DNA of 64,000 nt, taken from contig JAJEKV010000002.1 in assembly GCA_021234155.1 (NCBI GenBank), positions 26,777,299 to 26,841,298 of the forward strand, in the 5' to 3' direction. Shown here piece after piece: positions 43,020 to 55,280 of the stretch. This stretch comes from Isoetes taiwanensis (Eukaryota > Streptophyta > Lycopodiopsida > Isoetales > Isoetaceae). The translations under genes and the position numbers were made by a program. How positions within the stretch are numbered: the stretch's first letter is position 1; each line of letters opens with the position of its first letter. The notes beneath the pieces were generated by a model. It was not told the DNA's origin. It made no database searches and saw only the letters and a list, made by a program, of their open reading frames with translations.

Positions 43020-43990
43020 TTAAAATAGGCATTCATCATATTTGTTGAAAAAATAAAGCTGGTACATGTCTGCTATGACCACCTATATCTGATTTTAACA
43101 TCAAATGAAAGATGGGGACGGTGCACGATTAGGACATTGCCAAAATCCCTATAGCATTTCAAATCACTTCTAGCATCTACTTCAAGTGGTTTTGGCCTTG
43201 AACTGTCTAAAGAACTCACGAGGTGCCAGTTTTAGTGATTCTAAAATGTGGAACCCTTGGAATGACAAGCACGATGATATGCTAAACTTGAATGTTCAAG
43301 TAGTGCCACTTTAGCAAATCTTTAAAAAGTGGAACCTTGTAATGACAATCACGATGATAATATGACGTAATGTTTGGGAAGAGGCTATTTTGCCTAATTA
43401 CAGACCCCGATTATCTATGATAATGGCCTCCTCTCTTGGCCTCTACAAAATTGCAATGATTTTCTTCAAATCATTGGTTGCTTCCACTCCAGAAAGCTAA
43501 ATAGCCTTTGCTTTTACCATGCGAAATTGCCTGCCCTGGCACATTACCTATCTCATAATGTGCTAGCACATGCAATTAAACTTTAAAGAGTATAGAAAGC
43601 CAGGTATTTTATTACGGTACTTGAATTCAGTATTGGCTCGAGGAAATACTGGCTCGAGGGTGTGGTTCGCAACCAACAAATGATATGAATGAAATCATAT
43701 ACCTAATAAAAGTGATGGTAGATAGCCAAGTGGATCATGTTATTAAACTCTAGTTTATGACTTGGGACAAAGCACCTAACAAATAAACTAAAATTAAAAT
43801 CCCAACAAAGGCCACATGCCTCTTAAAAAAAGGGAAAGTCCGAAAAGGAATTTGTCCTTTGAGAACCTTTCAAGGGACTATAAAAGCCCCCACATGGAAG
43901 GATGATTTACCAAGCCTCACCGCCACAACTTGACTTCTATTCCTTTCTTTGATTTTCCTTTTAAGTCCAATTCCCCATAGCCAAGCTTGT
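43020..43990. other. No gene seen
   Basis: Sequence downstream of the coiled-coil gene, AT-rich, without a supported feature. Confidence 0.5.
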
Positions 43991-43999
43991 TGGCCTAAG

Positions 44000-45340
44000 T
44001 GGGATAAAGATTTCTTGCCCCACGATTAAGATTGCCTAGTGAATCTGGTTAGGTGGATCTAGTTTTTCCTTCTAATTGAATTTTCTTGCGTTTGTTTATG
44101 GCTTTTACATGTGAGATTGAAAGGGTCCATTTTAATTGGTATCAGAGCAGAGTTTCATCTTGCGCAATAAATTCCTGTGCAATAGGGGCTAATCACGTCA
44201 TGAACAACGCTAGTTTTATAGCAAATCAAATTGCTTTTCGTCAGCCAGCTAGTCAAGCAGAGTACCAGAGGCAACTAGGGTAACTAGCAATAATACAATT
44301 TCTTGCCAGATCCTGCACAGATAAATACTGCCATGAATGATTCTTTGCCATCTCCACTGCCAAGCAATCCTTTGCCTAAAATTCTTCCTCCGCCTTCTGT
44401 TCAAGGTTCTGTTGTTCAACAGATGCTCAAAATAGCTCCAAGAAAGATGGACTGTTAAATGGCTAAAAAAAACTGAATATGCCTTACTTCAAAGGGGGCA
44501 CTTGCATGAAACCGACACCGGTTATCAGTTCCTTGCTAATTTGGGAGGAGTTCATTGAGCGCATCAAGGCATCCAAAGAAGAGAAGTTACAAGCCATGAA
44601 CACTTACCTTTGAATCAAGCGTAGGTTTGGTAGCAGAGAAGGAGACAGATGAAACTTCTTCATATCAATCTATGGATTGAGTTCAAACATACTTTCGAAG
44701 CAAGTTATTTGCCTCCTAACTATTATAGAATTCAGTAGAAAGAATGTTCCAAATCAGTCCATAGATTTATTTGAGGTCCATCTGTCTCCTTTCCTGTCAC
44801 CAAACTTGCGCTTGATCATCGAGGTAAGTGTCCATGACTTGTAACTTCTCTTATGTGGATGCCTTGACACGCTCAAAGCACTTCTCCCACATTCCCAAGA
44901 AATTGATAATCTGTGATGATCTCCTACTAAAACCCCCTTTGTGAAGTAGGAATTTTAGGTGGAGGATTACTTGGCAGTGGAGGCGACAAAAAATCATTCA
45001 TGTACCTGTGCAGTTAGCTACCTCTAGTACTCTGCTTGACTAGCTGGCTGAGGAAGAGCAATTTGAGTTGCTATAAAGTTAGCATCATTCATAGCTTATA
45101 GAAGTTCACTTTTAGTTACATTGAAGCGATTAGCGACTATAACATAAAAGTTTATGGTGCATGATCAATGTTTTCTCTGATACCAATTGATACGGGCCCT
45201 TTAAATCTCATGTTTAAAAGTCACAAACAAATGCAAGAAAGTTCAATTAGAAGGAAAAGCTCTATCCACCCAAATGGATTCACCAGGGAGTCCTTAGGGT
45301 GGATTCATGCTATAGGGATCCCCTCCCAAATAGCTTGAAA
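44000..45340. mobile_element. Head-to-head inverted LTR-retroelement fragments (large palindrome)
   Basis: The left arm (plus) has an LTR end, a primer site (TTGGTATCAGAGCAG at about 44138) and gag-like sequence to about 44700. The right arm, from about 44750 to 45340, is its diverged reverse complement, with CTCTGATACCAATTG at 45176-45190. Matching blocks pair in mirrored order, for example ATCAAGCGTAGGTTTGGT with ACCAAACTTGCGCTTGAT, and CAGCCAGCTAGTCAAGCAG with CTGCTTGACTAGCTGGCTG. About 130 bp near 44300-44540 have no partner. Neither arm is coding now. Confidence 0.8.
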
Positions 45341-45489
45341 ATATAGCTTGTATCTATGTTGAGAAATTGTATAGCATTAATTACATTGATGCCTTAAATA
45401 AATATTCCATTGATCGATGAGTAATTCTAATAATAATCAACCACTTCATTAATTTTGGAGGGAATCCTTTCAAATATTCAAATGTTGGA

Positions 45490-46090
45490 GACATGTAGAG
45501 GGAGTTTGTTCCTCATTTTTTTGCTCATTATGTTTTGATAAGTCTATCGTGTGAAGCAACTGTGTGCAAGGAAAACAAGAAAGATGTATTATTAGATGTG
45601 CATTATGGTCAATTTGAGATCATTGTTAAAAGAAATTCAATCTGAGAAAGTTTTAGATTGTGGTTTAGAAAATGCAAGTAGTTTCTAGTATCAATCGTGA
45701 GAATGCAGACGATGATAAGACAATCGGTCTTGATCCTAGTATTGTGAACAATACCGAAAAGAATATCAAGAAGAGGAAACAGAGACTCAAGAAGCAAACA
45801 TATAGAATTAGACAAAAAGAAGCTAATGAGGCATTGATGAAGAGTGGAGGTCAAGATGGATTGGATTAAAGTGGTGCAACAAAAAAGAATAGTGTTAAAT
45901 ACCATCAATTCATTCTAAGGCAAACAAAAACAACGAGTCTCCAGATTAAACAAGAAACCCACGAGAAATAGTGATTGATGTACTAGAACATAAAGCTATG
46001 GAAGAGAGAATTGGGGATCTCTTGAAGAAGCTGGAAGCAAGAACAACCATAGTAGATAATATTAGAGATTCAGTCCAACTCATGAAGCAA
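45490..46090 (+). pseudogene. Unidentified coding-like remnant
   Basis: Short charged frames (KKRKQRLKKQTYRIRQKEA at about 45775; EERIGDLLKKLEARTT at about 46002) are separated by stops. They look like decayed coiled-coil or retroelement sequence. The MITE at 46098 inserted into this stretch. Confidence 0.3.
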
Positions 46091-46097
46091 TCAACTA

Positions 46098-46816
46098 GTC
46101 TAGACCTGACTCAGGTTCAATACGCTGTACGTTTTATACGGAATACGTATGAATTGTATGATACGGCACATATTTGCCGTATAAAACGTAAAAAATACGG
46201 CAAAAAAAAATTCCGGCGTCGGAAGATTTTCGCGTACGCGAAACCTTCTAATTCGCGTCTGCTGAAAGTTTTTCGCAGCGTCTGAAGCGCTGAAAATCGT
46301 CGTCTTGAAAAATATATATATATATTTTTGAAATTCAAATTTCACGTCGTGAAACCTTTTTACGTCTGCGCGAAAAGTTTTTCCAGCGTCACGCGAAAAT
46401 TTAAGATTTTAATGAACGCTAAAAAAAAAAAAAAATATATATATATAATATATAATATATATATATATATATATATAATATATATATATATTTTTTAAAT
46501 TCAAATTTAAGCGTCTGTGAAACCTTGTTCAGCGTCGCCGAAAGTTTTTTCACAGACGCTTAAATGAAGGTTTAAATCGTCACCCAACCCAAAAAAAAAA
46601 AAAAAAAAAAAAAAAGCGCTTTTTATTTTCCGGCGTCAGACGCGAAAAATTTCTTTTGACGCTTTCCGCGAAGCTTTTCGCAGTCTGCCAAATTTTTTTC
46701 CGGCCGGCGAGGTTTTTATACGTTAAATACGTATTTTATTAAAAAATACGTATTTTTTGACTTTATACGTCAGGAATTTTAATTTTGTACGTATAGAACC
46801 TATCCCTGGTCTAGAC
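46098..46816. mobile_element. MITE-like element with TA target duplication
   Basis: Terminal inverted repeats GTCTAGACC and GGTCTAGAC (21 bp with mismatches, sharing an inner AGGTTC) enclose 719 bp flanked by TA on both sides (46096-46097, 46817-46818). The interior is non-coding, with CpG-rich tracts (GCGTCTG, CGCGTACGCG), many TATACG/ACGTAT motifs, an (AT)n block at 46435-46490 and A runs. TA duplication fits Tc1/mariner-type mobilisation. Confidence 0.6.
46430..46495. repeat. (AT)n microsatellite
   Basis: About 55 bp of alternating A and T after an A run, inside the MITE-like element. Confidence 0.9.
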
Positions 46817-47029
46817 TATATGGCTGCCAAAAATCTTGGTTAGCAATGGCAATAGGAATGAGGAAAAAAAAGCAGTTATAGGACAATGGGAAAAGTTCTT
46901 GATGTCCACCCAAGAAATTTGATTGCAGCAATAAGAAACAAATCTGAGATAAATTGCAATTTAGGAAAATGGATGTATGATAAAAGGGGGATTTCAATTC
47001 TGTCATTACACTAAATTATAGTTTTAGAT

Positions 47030-47310
47030 CCAGATGGACTGCATTAGTATATTGTGGTTTTAGATTGCATTGTGCTTTCAATTCCACTGTGGATTTCATT
47101 AGTTTAGGTTAGATTGTGGTTTGAGTTACTGTCATTTGGTTTAAAATTAATTGTGTTTGTGGATTACATTGTGGATCTAGATTATGGTTTCGATGGACTG
47201 TAGTTTTGGGTTGGATTGTGATTTTAAGGTATCTATAGGATAGTGTTCTATATTTCAGATTGGTGGTTTGAAATTTCGTATTATAGTTTGGGTCAGGTTT
47301 GCGGTTTGTG
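47030..47310. repeat. Degenerate GATTGTGGTTT repeat
   Basis: Loose tandem copies of a short unit such as TTAGATTGTGGTTT over about 280 bp. Non-coding. Confidence 0.55.
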
Positions 47311-47489
47311 GTTTTAGGTTCGAAGCCTATATATACATATTCAACACTAAGATTGAATATCAACTATTGTTTCATTTGGATCTATGTTTTACCAATAGCA
47401 CAAAAACCCTAAACCTATCAATATCTCGCACCAATATCCCACATGCCAAAGAAGAAAAGGTAGCATGTATATATAAGATGCACCTAGAA

Positions 47490-48094
47490 GTGATCAAGTA
47501 TCATGTGATTGGACCTTGTTGACGAACATTTGGAGACATCCAAGGGGTTTGGACCTGTGGTGCATGTAAAAGATGCCCTCAGATTAGTTGAGCTAGCAAC
47601 AAACTTTACAAATATCTCATTCAAAGGCTTTAAAAATATCTCATTCAAAGGTACGATGACTTTTTCCACATCGTCTCCTTCTTTGTGCTTCAAATTATCC
47701 AACTTTGCCTCTAATAAACCAATTAAACTCTACAGATGTTAATTGCTTATACTTCTTGTCTAACACTTTCTAAAGGTCATGAGCCGACGTGAAAGAAGTT
47801 GGTGAAGTAGATAAAGAAGATATTGAACTACTACCTGGCAACTGCATTAGTCCACCATCAATGATAACATTCAAAAGGAATGCTCTTGGCCCTACGATCT
47901 TTCTTCTTCATCTATCACGTAATTTTGAATCTCCAAGCACAAACCAACAATCGTCAACTTCCAATAAACCCGTTACTCGATATTTCTAAGAATTCCAATG
48001 TGTTCTCTCAGAAAGCTTTAAGGTAGATTCAATCTTCATAAACCTCGACATATCAAACAATGAGGTAAGATCACTCCACACCTCTGATACCATA
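47490..48094 (-). mobile_element. Copia gag remnant with primer site, minus strand
   Basis: CTCTGATACCATA at 48081-48093 is the complement of a primer site next to an LTR end. Reading leftward on the minus strand, fragments such as YRVTGLLEVDDCWFVL, then HDLxKVLDKKYKQLTS and KHKEGDDVEKVIVPLNEIF, follow the Copia gag order. Several stops and frameshifts break it. Confidence 0.6.
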
Positions 48095-48099
48095 TATAT

Positions 48100-49380
48100 A
48101 GAGACAGGATTAAAGAAAACAAGCTAAATGCTTTACCAAACCCAAATGATTGTCACCTTCATTTATGTTCAATATATATTCGATGAACAAATCTTAATGC
48201 ACATGCATGCCTGCACATGTGCATGTCTATGCATACAATCTTATGCATATTTTTCTTACTCTACAAATATAATTTCATTTAAATTACAATATACAAATAT
48301 CAACAGAATGCTCTCTTCCAAGCAACTAAGAGTTGGTTTCCACATGAGCCTCAAAATGCTTTGGATTTAGAAACCGGAGCACATCAAAACCCATTTCCAT
48401 GTCTCCTCTGATCCGCGCTTGTTGCCTACGTGGCCCAGGAATCGCCCTAGGCTTCTGGGAGGGGGGGCTACCCTTTCTGGGCAAGGTTGCCACGGGTGAA
48501 ATGAGCCTTCACCACTGACATAGACTCTCACATGTTCTTCCACCCACCTGTTCTTTACCCGAACGGTAAGTTGCTTCGACATTTCAGGTTATGCCAACAA
48601 AGTCACGAGCCTTACCTCATGGAAACAGACACTTAAAAATGTCCTGACTTGGGTGCATGTGGTCAGGCCAAGTCAAATCCAAGATGCCCTCATAGAAAGA
48701 CAACTAAATGTATGTATTGAAGGTTCGCTTAAAACTCTGTCTGCTAATATATACTCGTCCATCACAGAAGTGGTCTTTTAAAGTTCTTGAACACTGTTTG
48801 TTATCTTTCAATCAAGTCTAGTGTCTTAGCCTTTTATAATATTTGAGGAGGAGAGAAGAGCATACAATACTACTGAAGAAGTTGCAATTGCAGCTTCTGC
48901 CACCCAAGGAGGAAGACAGAAGCCAGTCTCTGGAAATAGGGTTCCAGCAGCAATAGGTATGCCCAGAATGTTGTACCCCCAATGCCCATAAATAATTGAG
49001 TCTTATACGAAAAAATGTCTTTTGTGATAAATCAATGGCTATTATGAATCTTCCAAATTTCTCTTCATTAGCACGACCTGTGCAAGTACTTCAAGAATCT
49101 CCCAAGAAGAATAAAGGAAATAAGCATTGCAGTTGTTTTCAAAAAGTCAGTAGCCCTTAAAGTGCTTTGATATCATAGCTCTGATGGTACAAAATAAAAT
49201 AAGCAAGATTTGTTCCCAATGCAACAAGAAGATCCATATTTGCAGACCCATAACAAAGTGCCTTATATGCAACTACATAAAATTGCCAACCTATTATCTT
49301 CTTGGCATGCCTTCCTTAGCTCAAAGATGGAATCAATGCAGTCATGTAAAGGGCCATGATAGTAGTAGAGGCATATTGGT
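48100..49380. other. No intact gene seen
   Basis: Probably partly the LTR of the Copia remnant. A short exon-like stretch at 48841-48957 (EEVAIAASATQGGRQKP, followed by a GTATGC donor) is open but unidentified. Confidence 0.45.
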
Positions 49381-49381
49381 T

Positions 49382-49416
49382 TAGACGTTAAAATAATATC
49401 TATCTATCTATTATAA
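49382..49416 (+). mobile_element. TATC-tailed SINE-like 3' end
   Basis: TTTAGACGTTAAAATAATA followed by TATC units, matching the tails at 4500 and 58775-58834. The 5' part is not delimited. Confidence 0.45.
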
Positions 49417-49649
49417 TGTATTGTGGATTGTTGGATTGGCAAACAAACCTTTGCACATGGGGTAGAAATATACTGAAAGAAATAACCTCAATACTAGTAG
49501 TTTAACATCCATTATAATTGACTCTTCAAATTGGGGTAGGTTGGTAGACGAAATATTCTGAAAACAAGTTGACTAGTTACAAAACAACGTGAGAAAAAAA
49601 AAATAATAAAAAAAAAACTAATATATAAATCAAATAAGTTCCAGATTCT

Positions 49650-50291
49650 ATGTCTTGCGTTATATATAGGGCAGATTCCAGTACCAAAAGAAATCTGATG
49701 GAAGGGCTGCCGGAGCAGAGCCCTGTTCATAAGGGAAAACCCACTTTGGTCCTCGATTTAGATCAGACTCTTGTGGATTCCAGCTTTCAGGACTTGGGCG
49801 GCCATGATTTTTCCTTCGATGTCAGGATAAATGACACAGTTGCAACGATTTACATGTGGAAACGACCTGGGCTAGATCATTTTTTGCAGTCTGTAGCAGA
49901 ATGCTACGAGTTGGTTGTTTTCACAGCTGCAGAAAGAGCTTATGCAGACGCTGTGATAGACGAAATTGATCCTCTTGGGTTTATTTCTTATAGATTGTTC
50001 AAGGATTCCTGCACAAACGGACGCGTCAAGGATCTGGCGAAGCTGGGCAGAAATATGAAGAGGGTCATTATTGTTGATGACAGTCCGGTTTCTTTTGTGC
50101 TTAATCCGGAAAATGGCGTGCAGATCGATCGGTTTTACTCTGACAACAGGGACGAGGACGAAGAACTTCTGCATCTTGCTCAGTTTCTGAAAAGCGCCGC
50201 ATTATGCAATGATCTTACAAGCAAGGTAACAGTGTGGAATAGCTTGGCAATCAATCAATCCTCCGCATATAATACAGCATTTGGGTTCTGA
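49650..50291 (+). CDS. FCP1/SCP-like (NLI-interacting factor) HAD phosphatase, single exon
   Basis: 213 residues from ATG 49650, or 197 from ATG 49698. The second start may be the real one because a TATATATAG box lies at 49660. The catalytic motif VLDLDQTLVDSS (DxDxT) is followed by WKRPGLDHFLQSV, YELVVFTAAERAYADAVIDEIDP and LFKDSC, then LAKLGRNMKRVIIVDDSP and ENGVQIDRFYSDNRDEDEELL, the full FCP1/NIF domain order. Such enzymes dephosphorylate Ser/Thr residues, for example on the RNA polymerase II C-terminal domain; the substrate here is unknown. There is no BRCT domain, so it is the small SCP type. It has no intron and all key residues, so it is plausibly active, although a retrocopy is possible. 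Confidence 0.88.
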   Translation: MSCVIYRADSSTKRNLMEGLPEQSPVHKGKPTLVLDLDQTLVDSSFQDLGGHDFSFDVRINDTVATIYMWKRPGLDHFLQSVAECYELVVFTAAERAYADAVIDEIDPLGFISYRLFKDSCTNGRVKDLAKLGRNMKRVIIVDDSPVSFVLNPENGVQIDRFYSDNRDEDEELLHLAQFLKSAALCNDLTSKVTVWNSLAINQSSAYNTAFGF

Positions 50292-50299
50292 CATAAACA

Positions 50300-51050
50300 A
50301 TTTGCGCCTTCATCATGGCTGCAATGTGCACAGGTGTTATTTCTCTTACTTTAAACAAAATTTTTTTACATGTCGCTCACGTGGCTGATATCATTATATC
50401 AGGAACTGATTTGTAAACCAAATTAGGGGAGGGTATAAAAACTTTATTATGATGGGTTTATTTTTTTTTTTAAACTCCTATTTTGAAATAACATTATAAA
50501 ATTTCAAAGTTTAGCTTTCAATTGATACTAAGCACGAATGGTTTCGATAAATTGTAAGCTTTTAAGTTGTATGGTAATTTTGGCACCAATAGACCCCCAA
50601 ATGCCCTTCAATGGACCACCAAAAGCCCTCCATATGGACTGCTAAATACTCACAATTTACCTTCATTGGACCACAAGTGCCCATCAATAGACTATGCATT
50701 TAACTCAATTTTTAATAATTCTTAAGGTGGGCTATTAAAGGGTAAAAGAGCTATCAAAGAGTAAAAAATGGGCTATTAAGGGGCAAAAAGTGGGCTATTA
50801 AGGAGTGAGTGAAAGAAAGGCACCCTCCCCTAAATGTCAAAGCACACATGGCGAAAAACGTGTTCTTAACAATATTCCTTCTATATTCTAAAATGGCCAT
50901 GCTTTTTGGCCAAGTTTTTCGATTGAGTAGCATATGGTCCCCCTTTTGACTCTCTGATGAGAAAGGTTATAAACGTGGTGGGTGTATCTTGTTGACACTT
51001 GATGAGATTGCTAGCATATGGAAGTACTTCTTAACCTCTCCATGTAGAGA
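50300..51050. other. No gene seen
   Basis: AT-rich sequence downstream of the phosphatase gene. It includes a short motif repeat at about 50720-50805 (GGGCTATTAAGGG units). Confidence 0.5.
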
Positions 51051-51159
51051 ATTTGTCTTCTAGCAAAGACATGTTCAAAGTGTTAACAATATACACAATA
51101 GAACCTGCTATTAAACAATCTGATAGAATCCTTCTTAAATGTTGTTTGATTTTGGGTCC

Positions 51160-52700
51160 CACCAAGGTCCAAACCAAGGGGCTGTCACCTAAAAGACCCC
51201 AAAACCACGTGCATAAATGGAAGGGTTCAATTCAATGGGTTTCCGTTTCGCTACATCTGGCTCCATCCCATCAGTTTTCACGAAGGATGCTGATGATATT
51301 CAAGTTCCTGACCCAATATGTGTTCTTACTACTGGGAAGGGTCAGGTAGAGATCTCCAGTGCTGGTAACATGGCTGTTCCACCATCTAAACCTCCTACAG
51401 GGAAAAAAAAAGGACAAAGCTTATAACAAGAAGCAGGGGAAGCATGTATTTGAAGCATCGATTGCTAAGATTTTCTGGGAGCATTCACAGGAAGTAGGCA
51501 ATGCTCCACTTCGTTGAAGTTATGTTGCTGCTCTCTATGATATTTGGCAGAAGTAGTAATCAATTTACCTGTTCTTTTTATGTTTTTTGCACACAAGCAA
51601 TTTTTACGATAAGTTTGCTTGCTACTAGAGGCATATATCACCACAATACCTATGTTTTTATATGAACTCTATGATCCCTTATAATAGTACAAAATATTTG
51701 ATGGATATCTCTAGAAGACGATTCATCTCTTGTTTGTGCATGGCATCAAAGTTTCTGAAATTTCAAAGTGTTGGATTGAGTTCCCTGCTATATTCAATAT
51801 GCAAGTTTCTACATCCTAACATTATCAACATGAACTTACCACCTAATGTTCTCAATCATTGGCGTGATCATATTCCAAACTTTTGGAGGTCGACTGAATT
51901 CCCTATTTTACTTTGGTATTGGTATCTTTATATATGGGGATGCCTCTCCAGTGAGGAGAGGGGGAATAGAAATACGGTCTGCCTATGGGACCATACATAC
52001 CCCATTGATAATATATGTATGTGCCTATATTGGGACAACCTCATACTCAATGGTCGAGAGAAGCAACAACTTTCAAAGATATCATTATGGTGCCTCAATA
52101 ACTAGGTAGATGGTGGTCTCGGATTATGGGCTTCTCCATAGTAGTTGGTATATTGTCACATTGTCATCTCTTTAATGAAAAATGCGCTCAATCATGTGGG
52201 ATAAATGTCAACTTATCCAATCAACCTTGGGCAATGGTTATTCTATCATCAAATAATGCATTAGCCAATTTCTATGGTGGACCTTTTTCGGATGATATTA
52301 ATGACGGTCATATTACTATACCTTCACTCAAATCTCCCTCGCAGCACTGGAACTTCTGGACCTTCTGGAGGTTTTCTTGCTTGGACTATTATCTAACCAC
52401 CCACGACACGAGATGTTCTACACACGCCTCGAGACCTAGCTGGATGGTCATAAGAAGTTGGGAATTGTCCTTTACTTGTTGATAAGGTACTGGATGTCAT
52501 GGTCTTCCAAAAAAATAAAGAATAAAGTACAGTTCAGGTATACAATCAAAGGACCCTACCAGGCCTTTGCTTCCCATGACAAGAAATTCCTTTCCTTATT
52601 AATGGTGTACACGTGACCATATTATTGTCATGTACTCATCAGGAAGTTGTCAGGTGTCAACTTTTTAGTCAGACATCTATGAGGTGGACAGGTACCTATG
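51160..52700 (+). other. Possible LINE upstream region (ORF1 not recognised)
   Basis: Open stretches at 51217-51426 (ending PPSKPPTGKKKGQSL), 51662-52105 and 52126-52482 lie before the LINE endonuclease. None has an RRM or CCHC motif that would identify a LINE ORF1. They may be its decayed 5' part or unrelated. Confidence 0.3.
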
Positions 52701-52712
52701 TAACAACGATCA

Positions 52713-53430
52713 ATGATTATCGTCTCTTGGAATCTGCGCGGAATTAAGGGGGTCCTCAAAAGGGGCAGGGTCCTAGCCGCAATTAGATCTATGAAAGCTG
52801 ATATCATATTACTACAGGAGCACAGACTCCCAGATTTTGAAGCCAGGTCCATAGGGAGCTGGGTAGTGGGTGGGTGGGGATTACTCTTCTTACAGCTGTG
52901 CTGCCCGGGGAACTAAAGGAGGCACATGTATTCTATGGAAAGGCCTACAACATAAGCTTCAGTTTGCTGGCAGGGACGGCAGATGGCAATCTATGATATT
53001 TGAAACAAAGGGCGGTCAGTGGAGGCTCCTCAATGTGTATGCATCCAATGTTCCTGCTGAAAGAGCTGTGATGTGGAGGGAGTTGGAAAGCTGGATAACC
53101 CAAAATGGTGGAGGGGTTGAGAACTGGATTCTTGGTGGGGATCTAAACATGACAGATGTTTGGGACCAAAAGATATAGGTTTGCACCGAAACCTGCAAGA
53201 AAATGAAGAAGTCGCATGGAATTCCCTCCTCAACAACGTCGGTCTCTAACTTGTACCTCCCTCTAATGCAAGACAGGGTATATTGCTTACTTGACAGATT
53301 CTATATGGCCAATAAATCAGCGTGTTTTATGGATAAATGTTATGTGGAAGGCGAGCTCGCTTTCTCTCACTCGGATCATGTACCACATAAGCTTGTTCTT
53401 GAAGGAGCCCCTACTATGAGGAAACAAGGT
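52713..53430 (+). pseudogene. LINE endonuclease domain
   Basis: APE-type motifs are IIVSWNLRGIKG, DIILLQEHRL, LLNVYASN, WILGGDLNM and SHSDHVP. A frameshift lies near 52880 and an in-frame TAG at 53176. The domain would nick target DNA for target-primed reverse transcription. Confidence 0.85.
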
Positions 53431-55280
53431 AATGTTCCGTTCAAACTCAATACGTCATGGTTAGGAAAGGAGGCATTTTGCAAACCATTTAGGGCTTTCT
53501 TGACCTCACTTCCCAATCTTGAGGGCCATCCTAGCACGAAAGTTTGGATAGAAAAAACTAAGATTATGAAGCGATGGATAAAGGAATGGGGTAAGAAGAG
53601 ATATATGGATTTTAGACGAGAAAAGGAATCTGTCTACAACCTTCTTAGGGAGGTCAAGCAGGAACTACTAGATCATCCTTATGACTTGGGAAAACAATCC
53701 AGAGAAGAGGAACTAGAAGGGAAAACCAAAGCAATTGACGAGGAGGAAGCTAGGGGAGCGGCTGTTTGCTCCAAAACAAAATGGTATACGGAGCTTGACT
53801 CTGAGAACTCCAAATGCTTTTTTAGAATGGCAGGGGCAAGACTAGCAGAAAATAATATCTCACCAATCAGAGACAATAGTCAGAATTTGCTGGATGATCA
53901 AGATGAGATCAAGACATTTATAAGAAATAGCTTTCAGAAACAATTCATGGAGGATCCTAGGCCAGTGACATTTCAAGACCAGATTTTCCAATGGATGAAC
54001 AAGGTCGATTGGTCAGCCAAAGTAACACAAGAAGATAATCAGGCCCTGATGCAGTATTTTGGGGATGCCGAGATATATAAAGCCTTGTGCTCTCTGGCCT
54101 CAGGTAAATCTCCTGGTCCTGATGGCTTCCCTCCTGAATTTTATATAGAATTCTAGGACCTCTTAAGGCCCCTTTGTAAAGGCAGTGCGAGGGGCCTGGT
54201 CTTCCTCTACACTACACTCTACCCTGGCTGCTGGGTTCATAACTCTCATCCCAAAAACACCTAGACCCTTGTCACTTTGTGAATGGAGGCCTATTGCCTT
54301 GACCAATGTTATGTACAAGGTCATCATGAAAAGCATTGCCAACCGTGTAAAGCCTATTCTCAACAGAGTCATTGGTAGAGAACAGTCAGCTTTCCTTCCA
54401 GATAGGCACATTCTTGACAACTATATTGCAGCAAGAGAGGGTTTACATTGGTGCAGAACTTCGAAGCAGAAATGTTTTCTGGTAAAGATGGATTTCCGGA
54501 AGGCCTATGACTCCCTTAGATGGGAAGGTTTGCAAGAGGTCATGAAATATATGGGATTCCAAACTGAATTCATTACTGGGCATGAACAAGCTTGCCTCTG
54601 CTTCCGTGCTCGTGAATGGTGAGCCTTAAGGTCTCTTTCATCTCCGAAAAGGAATAAGGGAAGGATGTCCATTAGCCCCATATCTGTTTGTCATTATGGC
54701 TAACCTTCTTACAAAAATGGTTAACTTCAAAGTATAAGAAGGTGCAATGTCTGGATTGTCTCTTCCAGGTCAAGGTGGGAAGCTTACAATTATGCAGTAT
54801 GCAGATGACACCTTCATGTTCCTCAGGTTCGATGACAACAGTTTTCAATCCTTCCGTGATATTCTAGTTGCATTTAAGGATATCTTTGGCATTGAGCTCA
54901 ACGCCAACAAGTGTTCCACCCTATGGACTCTTGAAGGGGATATCGATCCACGTGCTAGAGGACTTGGTTTCCCGGTGATGGCAACAGAAGAGACTGTCAA
55001 GCTCTTGGGTCTTCTACTATCTCTTTCGGACAGTATGAAGAGCCTGTGGTCCCCAATCTTAGACAGACTTAGAAAGAAAATGGGAATGTGGTCCGCCAAG
55101 GGACTATCAGTCTCTGGTAGAGTCACGGTGGCCAATGCTGTTTTTGCTAGCTCACACATCTACTTCTCATCAGTAATAGTAGCTCAAAAAAGTATATACA
55201 ACAAGATACAGGTCATCATCAGGAAGTTTATTTGGGGTGGCAATGCTAAAGTGGCATGGGCAGAAGCTATGTCGGGATAA
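53431..55280 (+). pseudogene. LINE reverse transcriptase
   Basis: Motifs run from SGKSPGPDGFPPEFY (about 54110) through FITLIPKTPRPLS, WRPIALTNVMYKVI, REQSAFLPDRHILDN and VKMDFRKAYDSLRW to the catalytic MQYADDTFMF (about 54792), and on to GRVTVANAVFASSHIY. Stops or frameshifts fall near 54156, 54622 and 54735. The 130 residues before the RT are a charged linker typical of plant L1 ORF2. Confidence 0.88.

Noticed and set aside
44086-44283. 65-residue ORF at the left arm of the palindrome
   Set aside because: It is the primer site and gag start of a dead retroelement, not a gene.
48841-48957. Exon-like stretch ending in a donor
   Set aside because: Too short, with no matching neighbouring exon. 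It does not fit the C-terminus of the coiled-coil gene, which ends at 43013.
51662-52482. LINE ORF1
   Set aside because: No RRM or CCHC motif, and frames are broken; left as uncertain upstream sequence.
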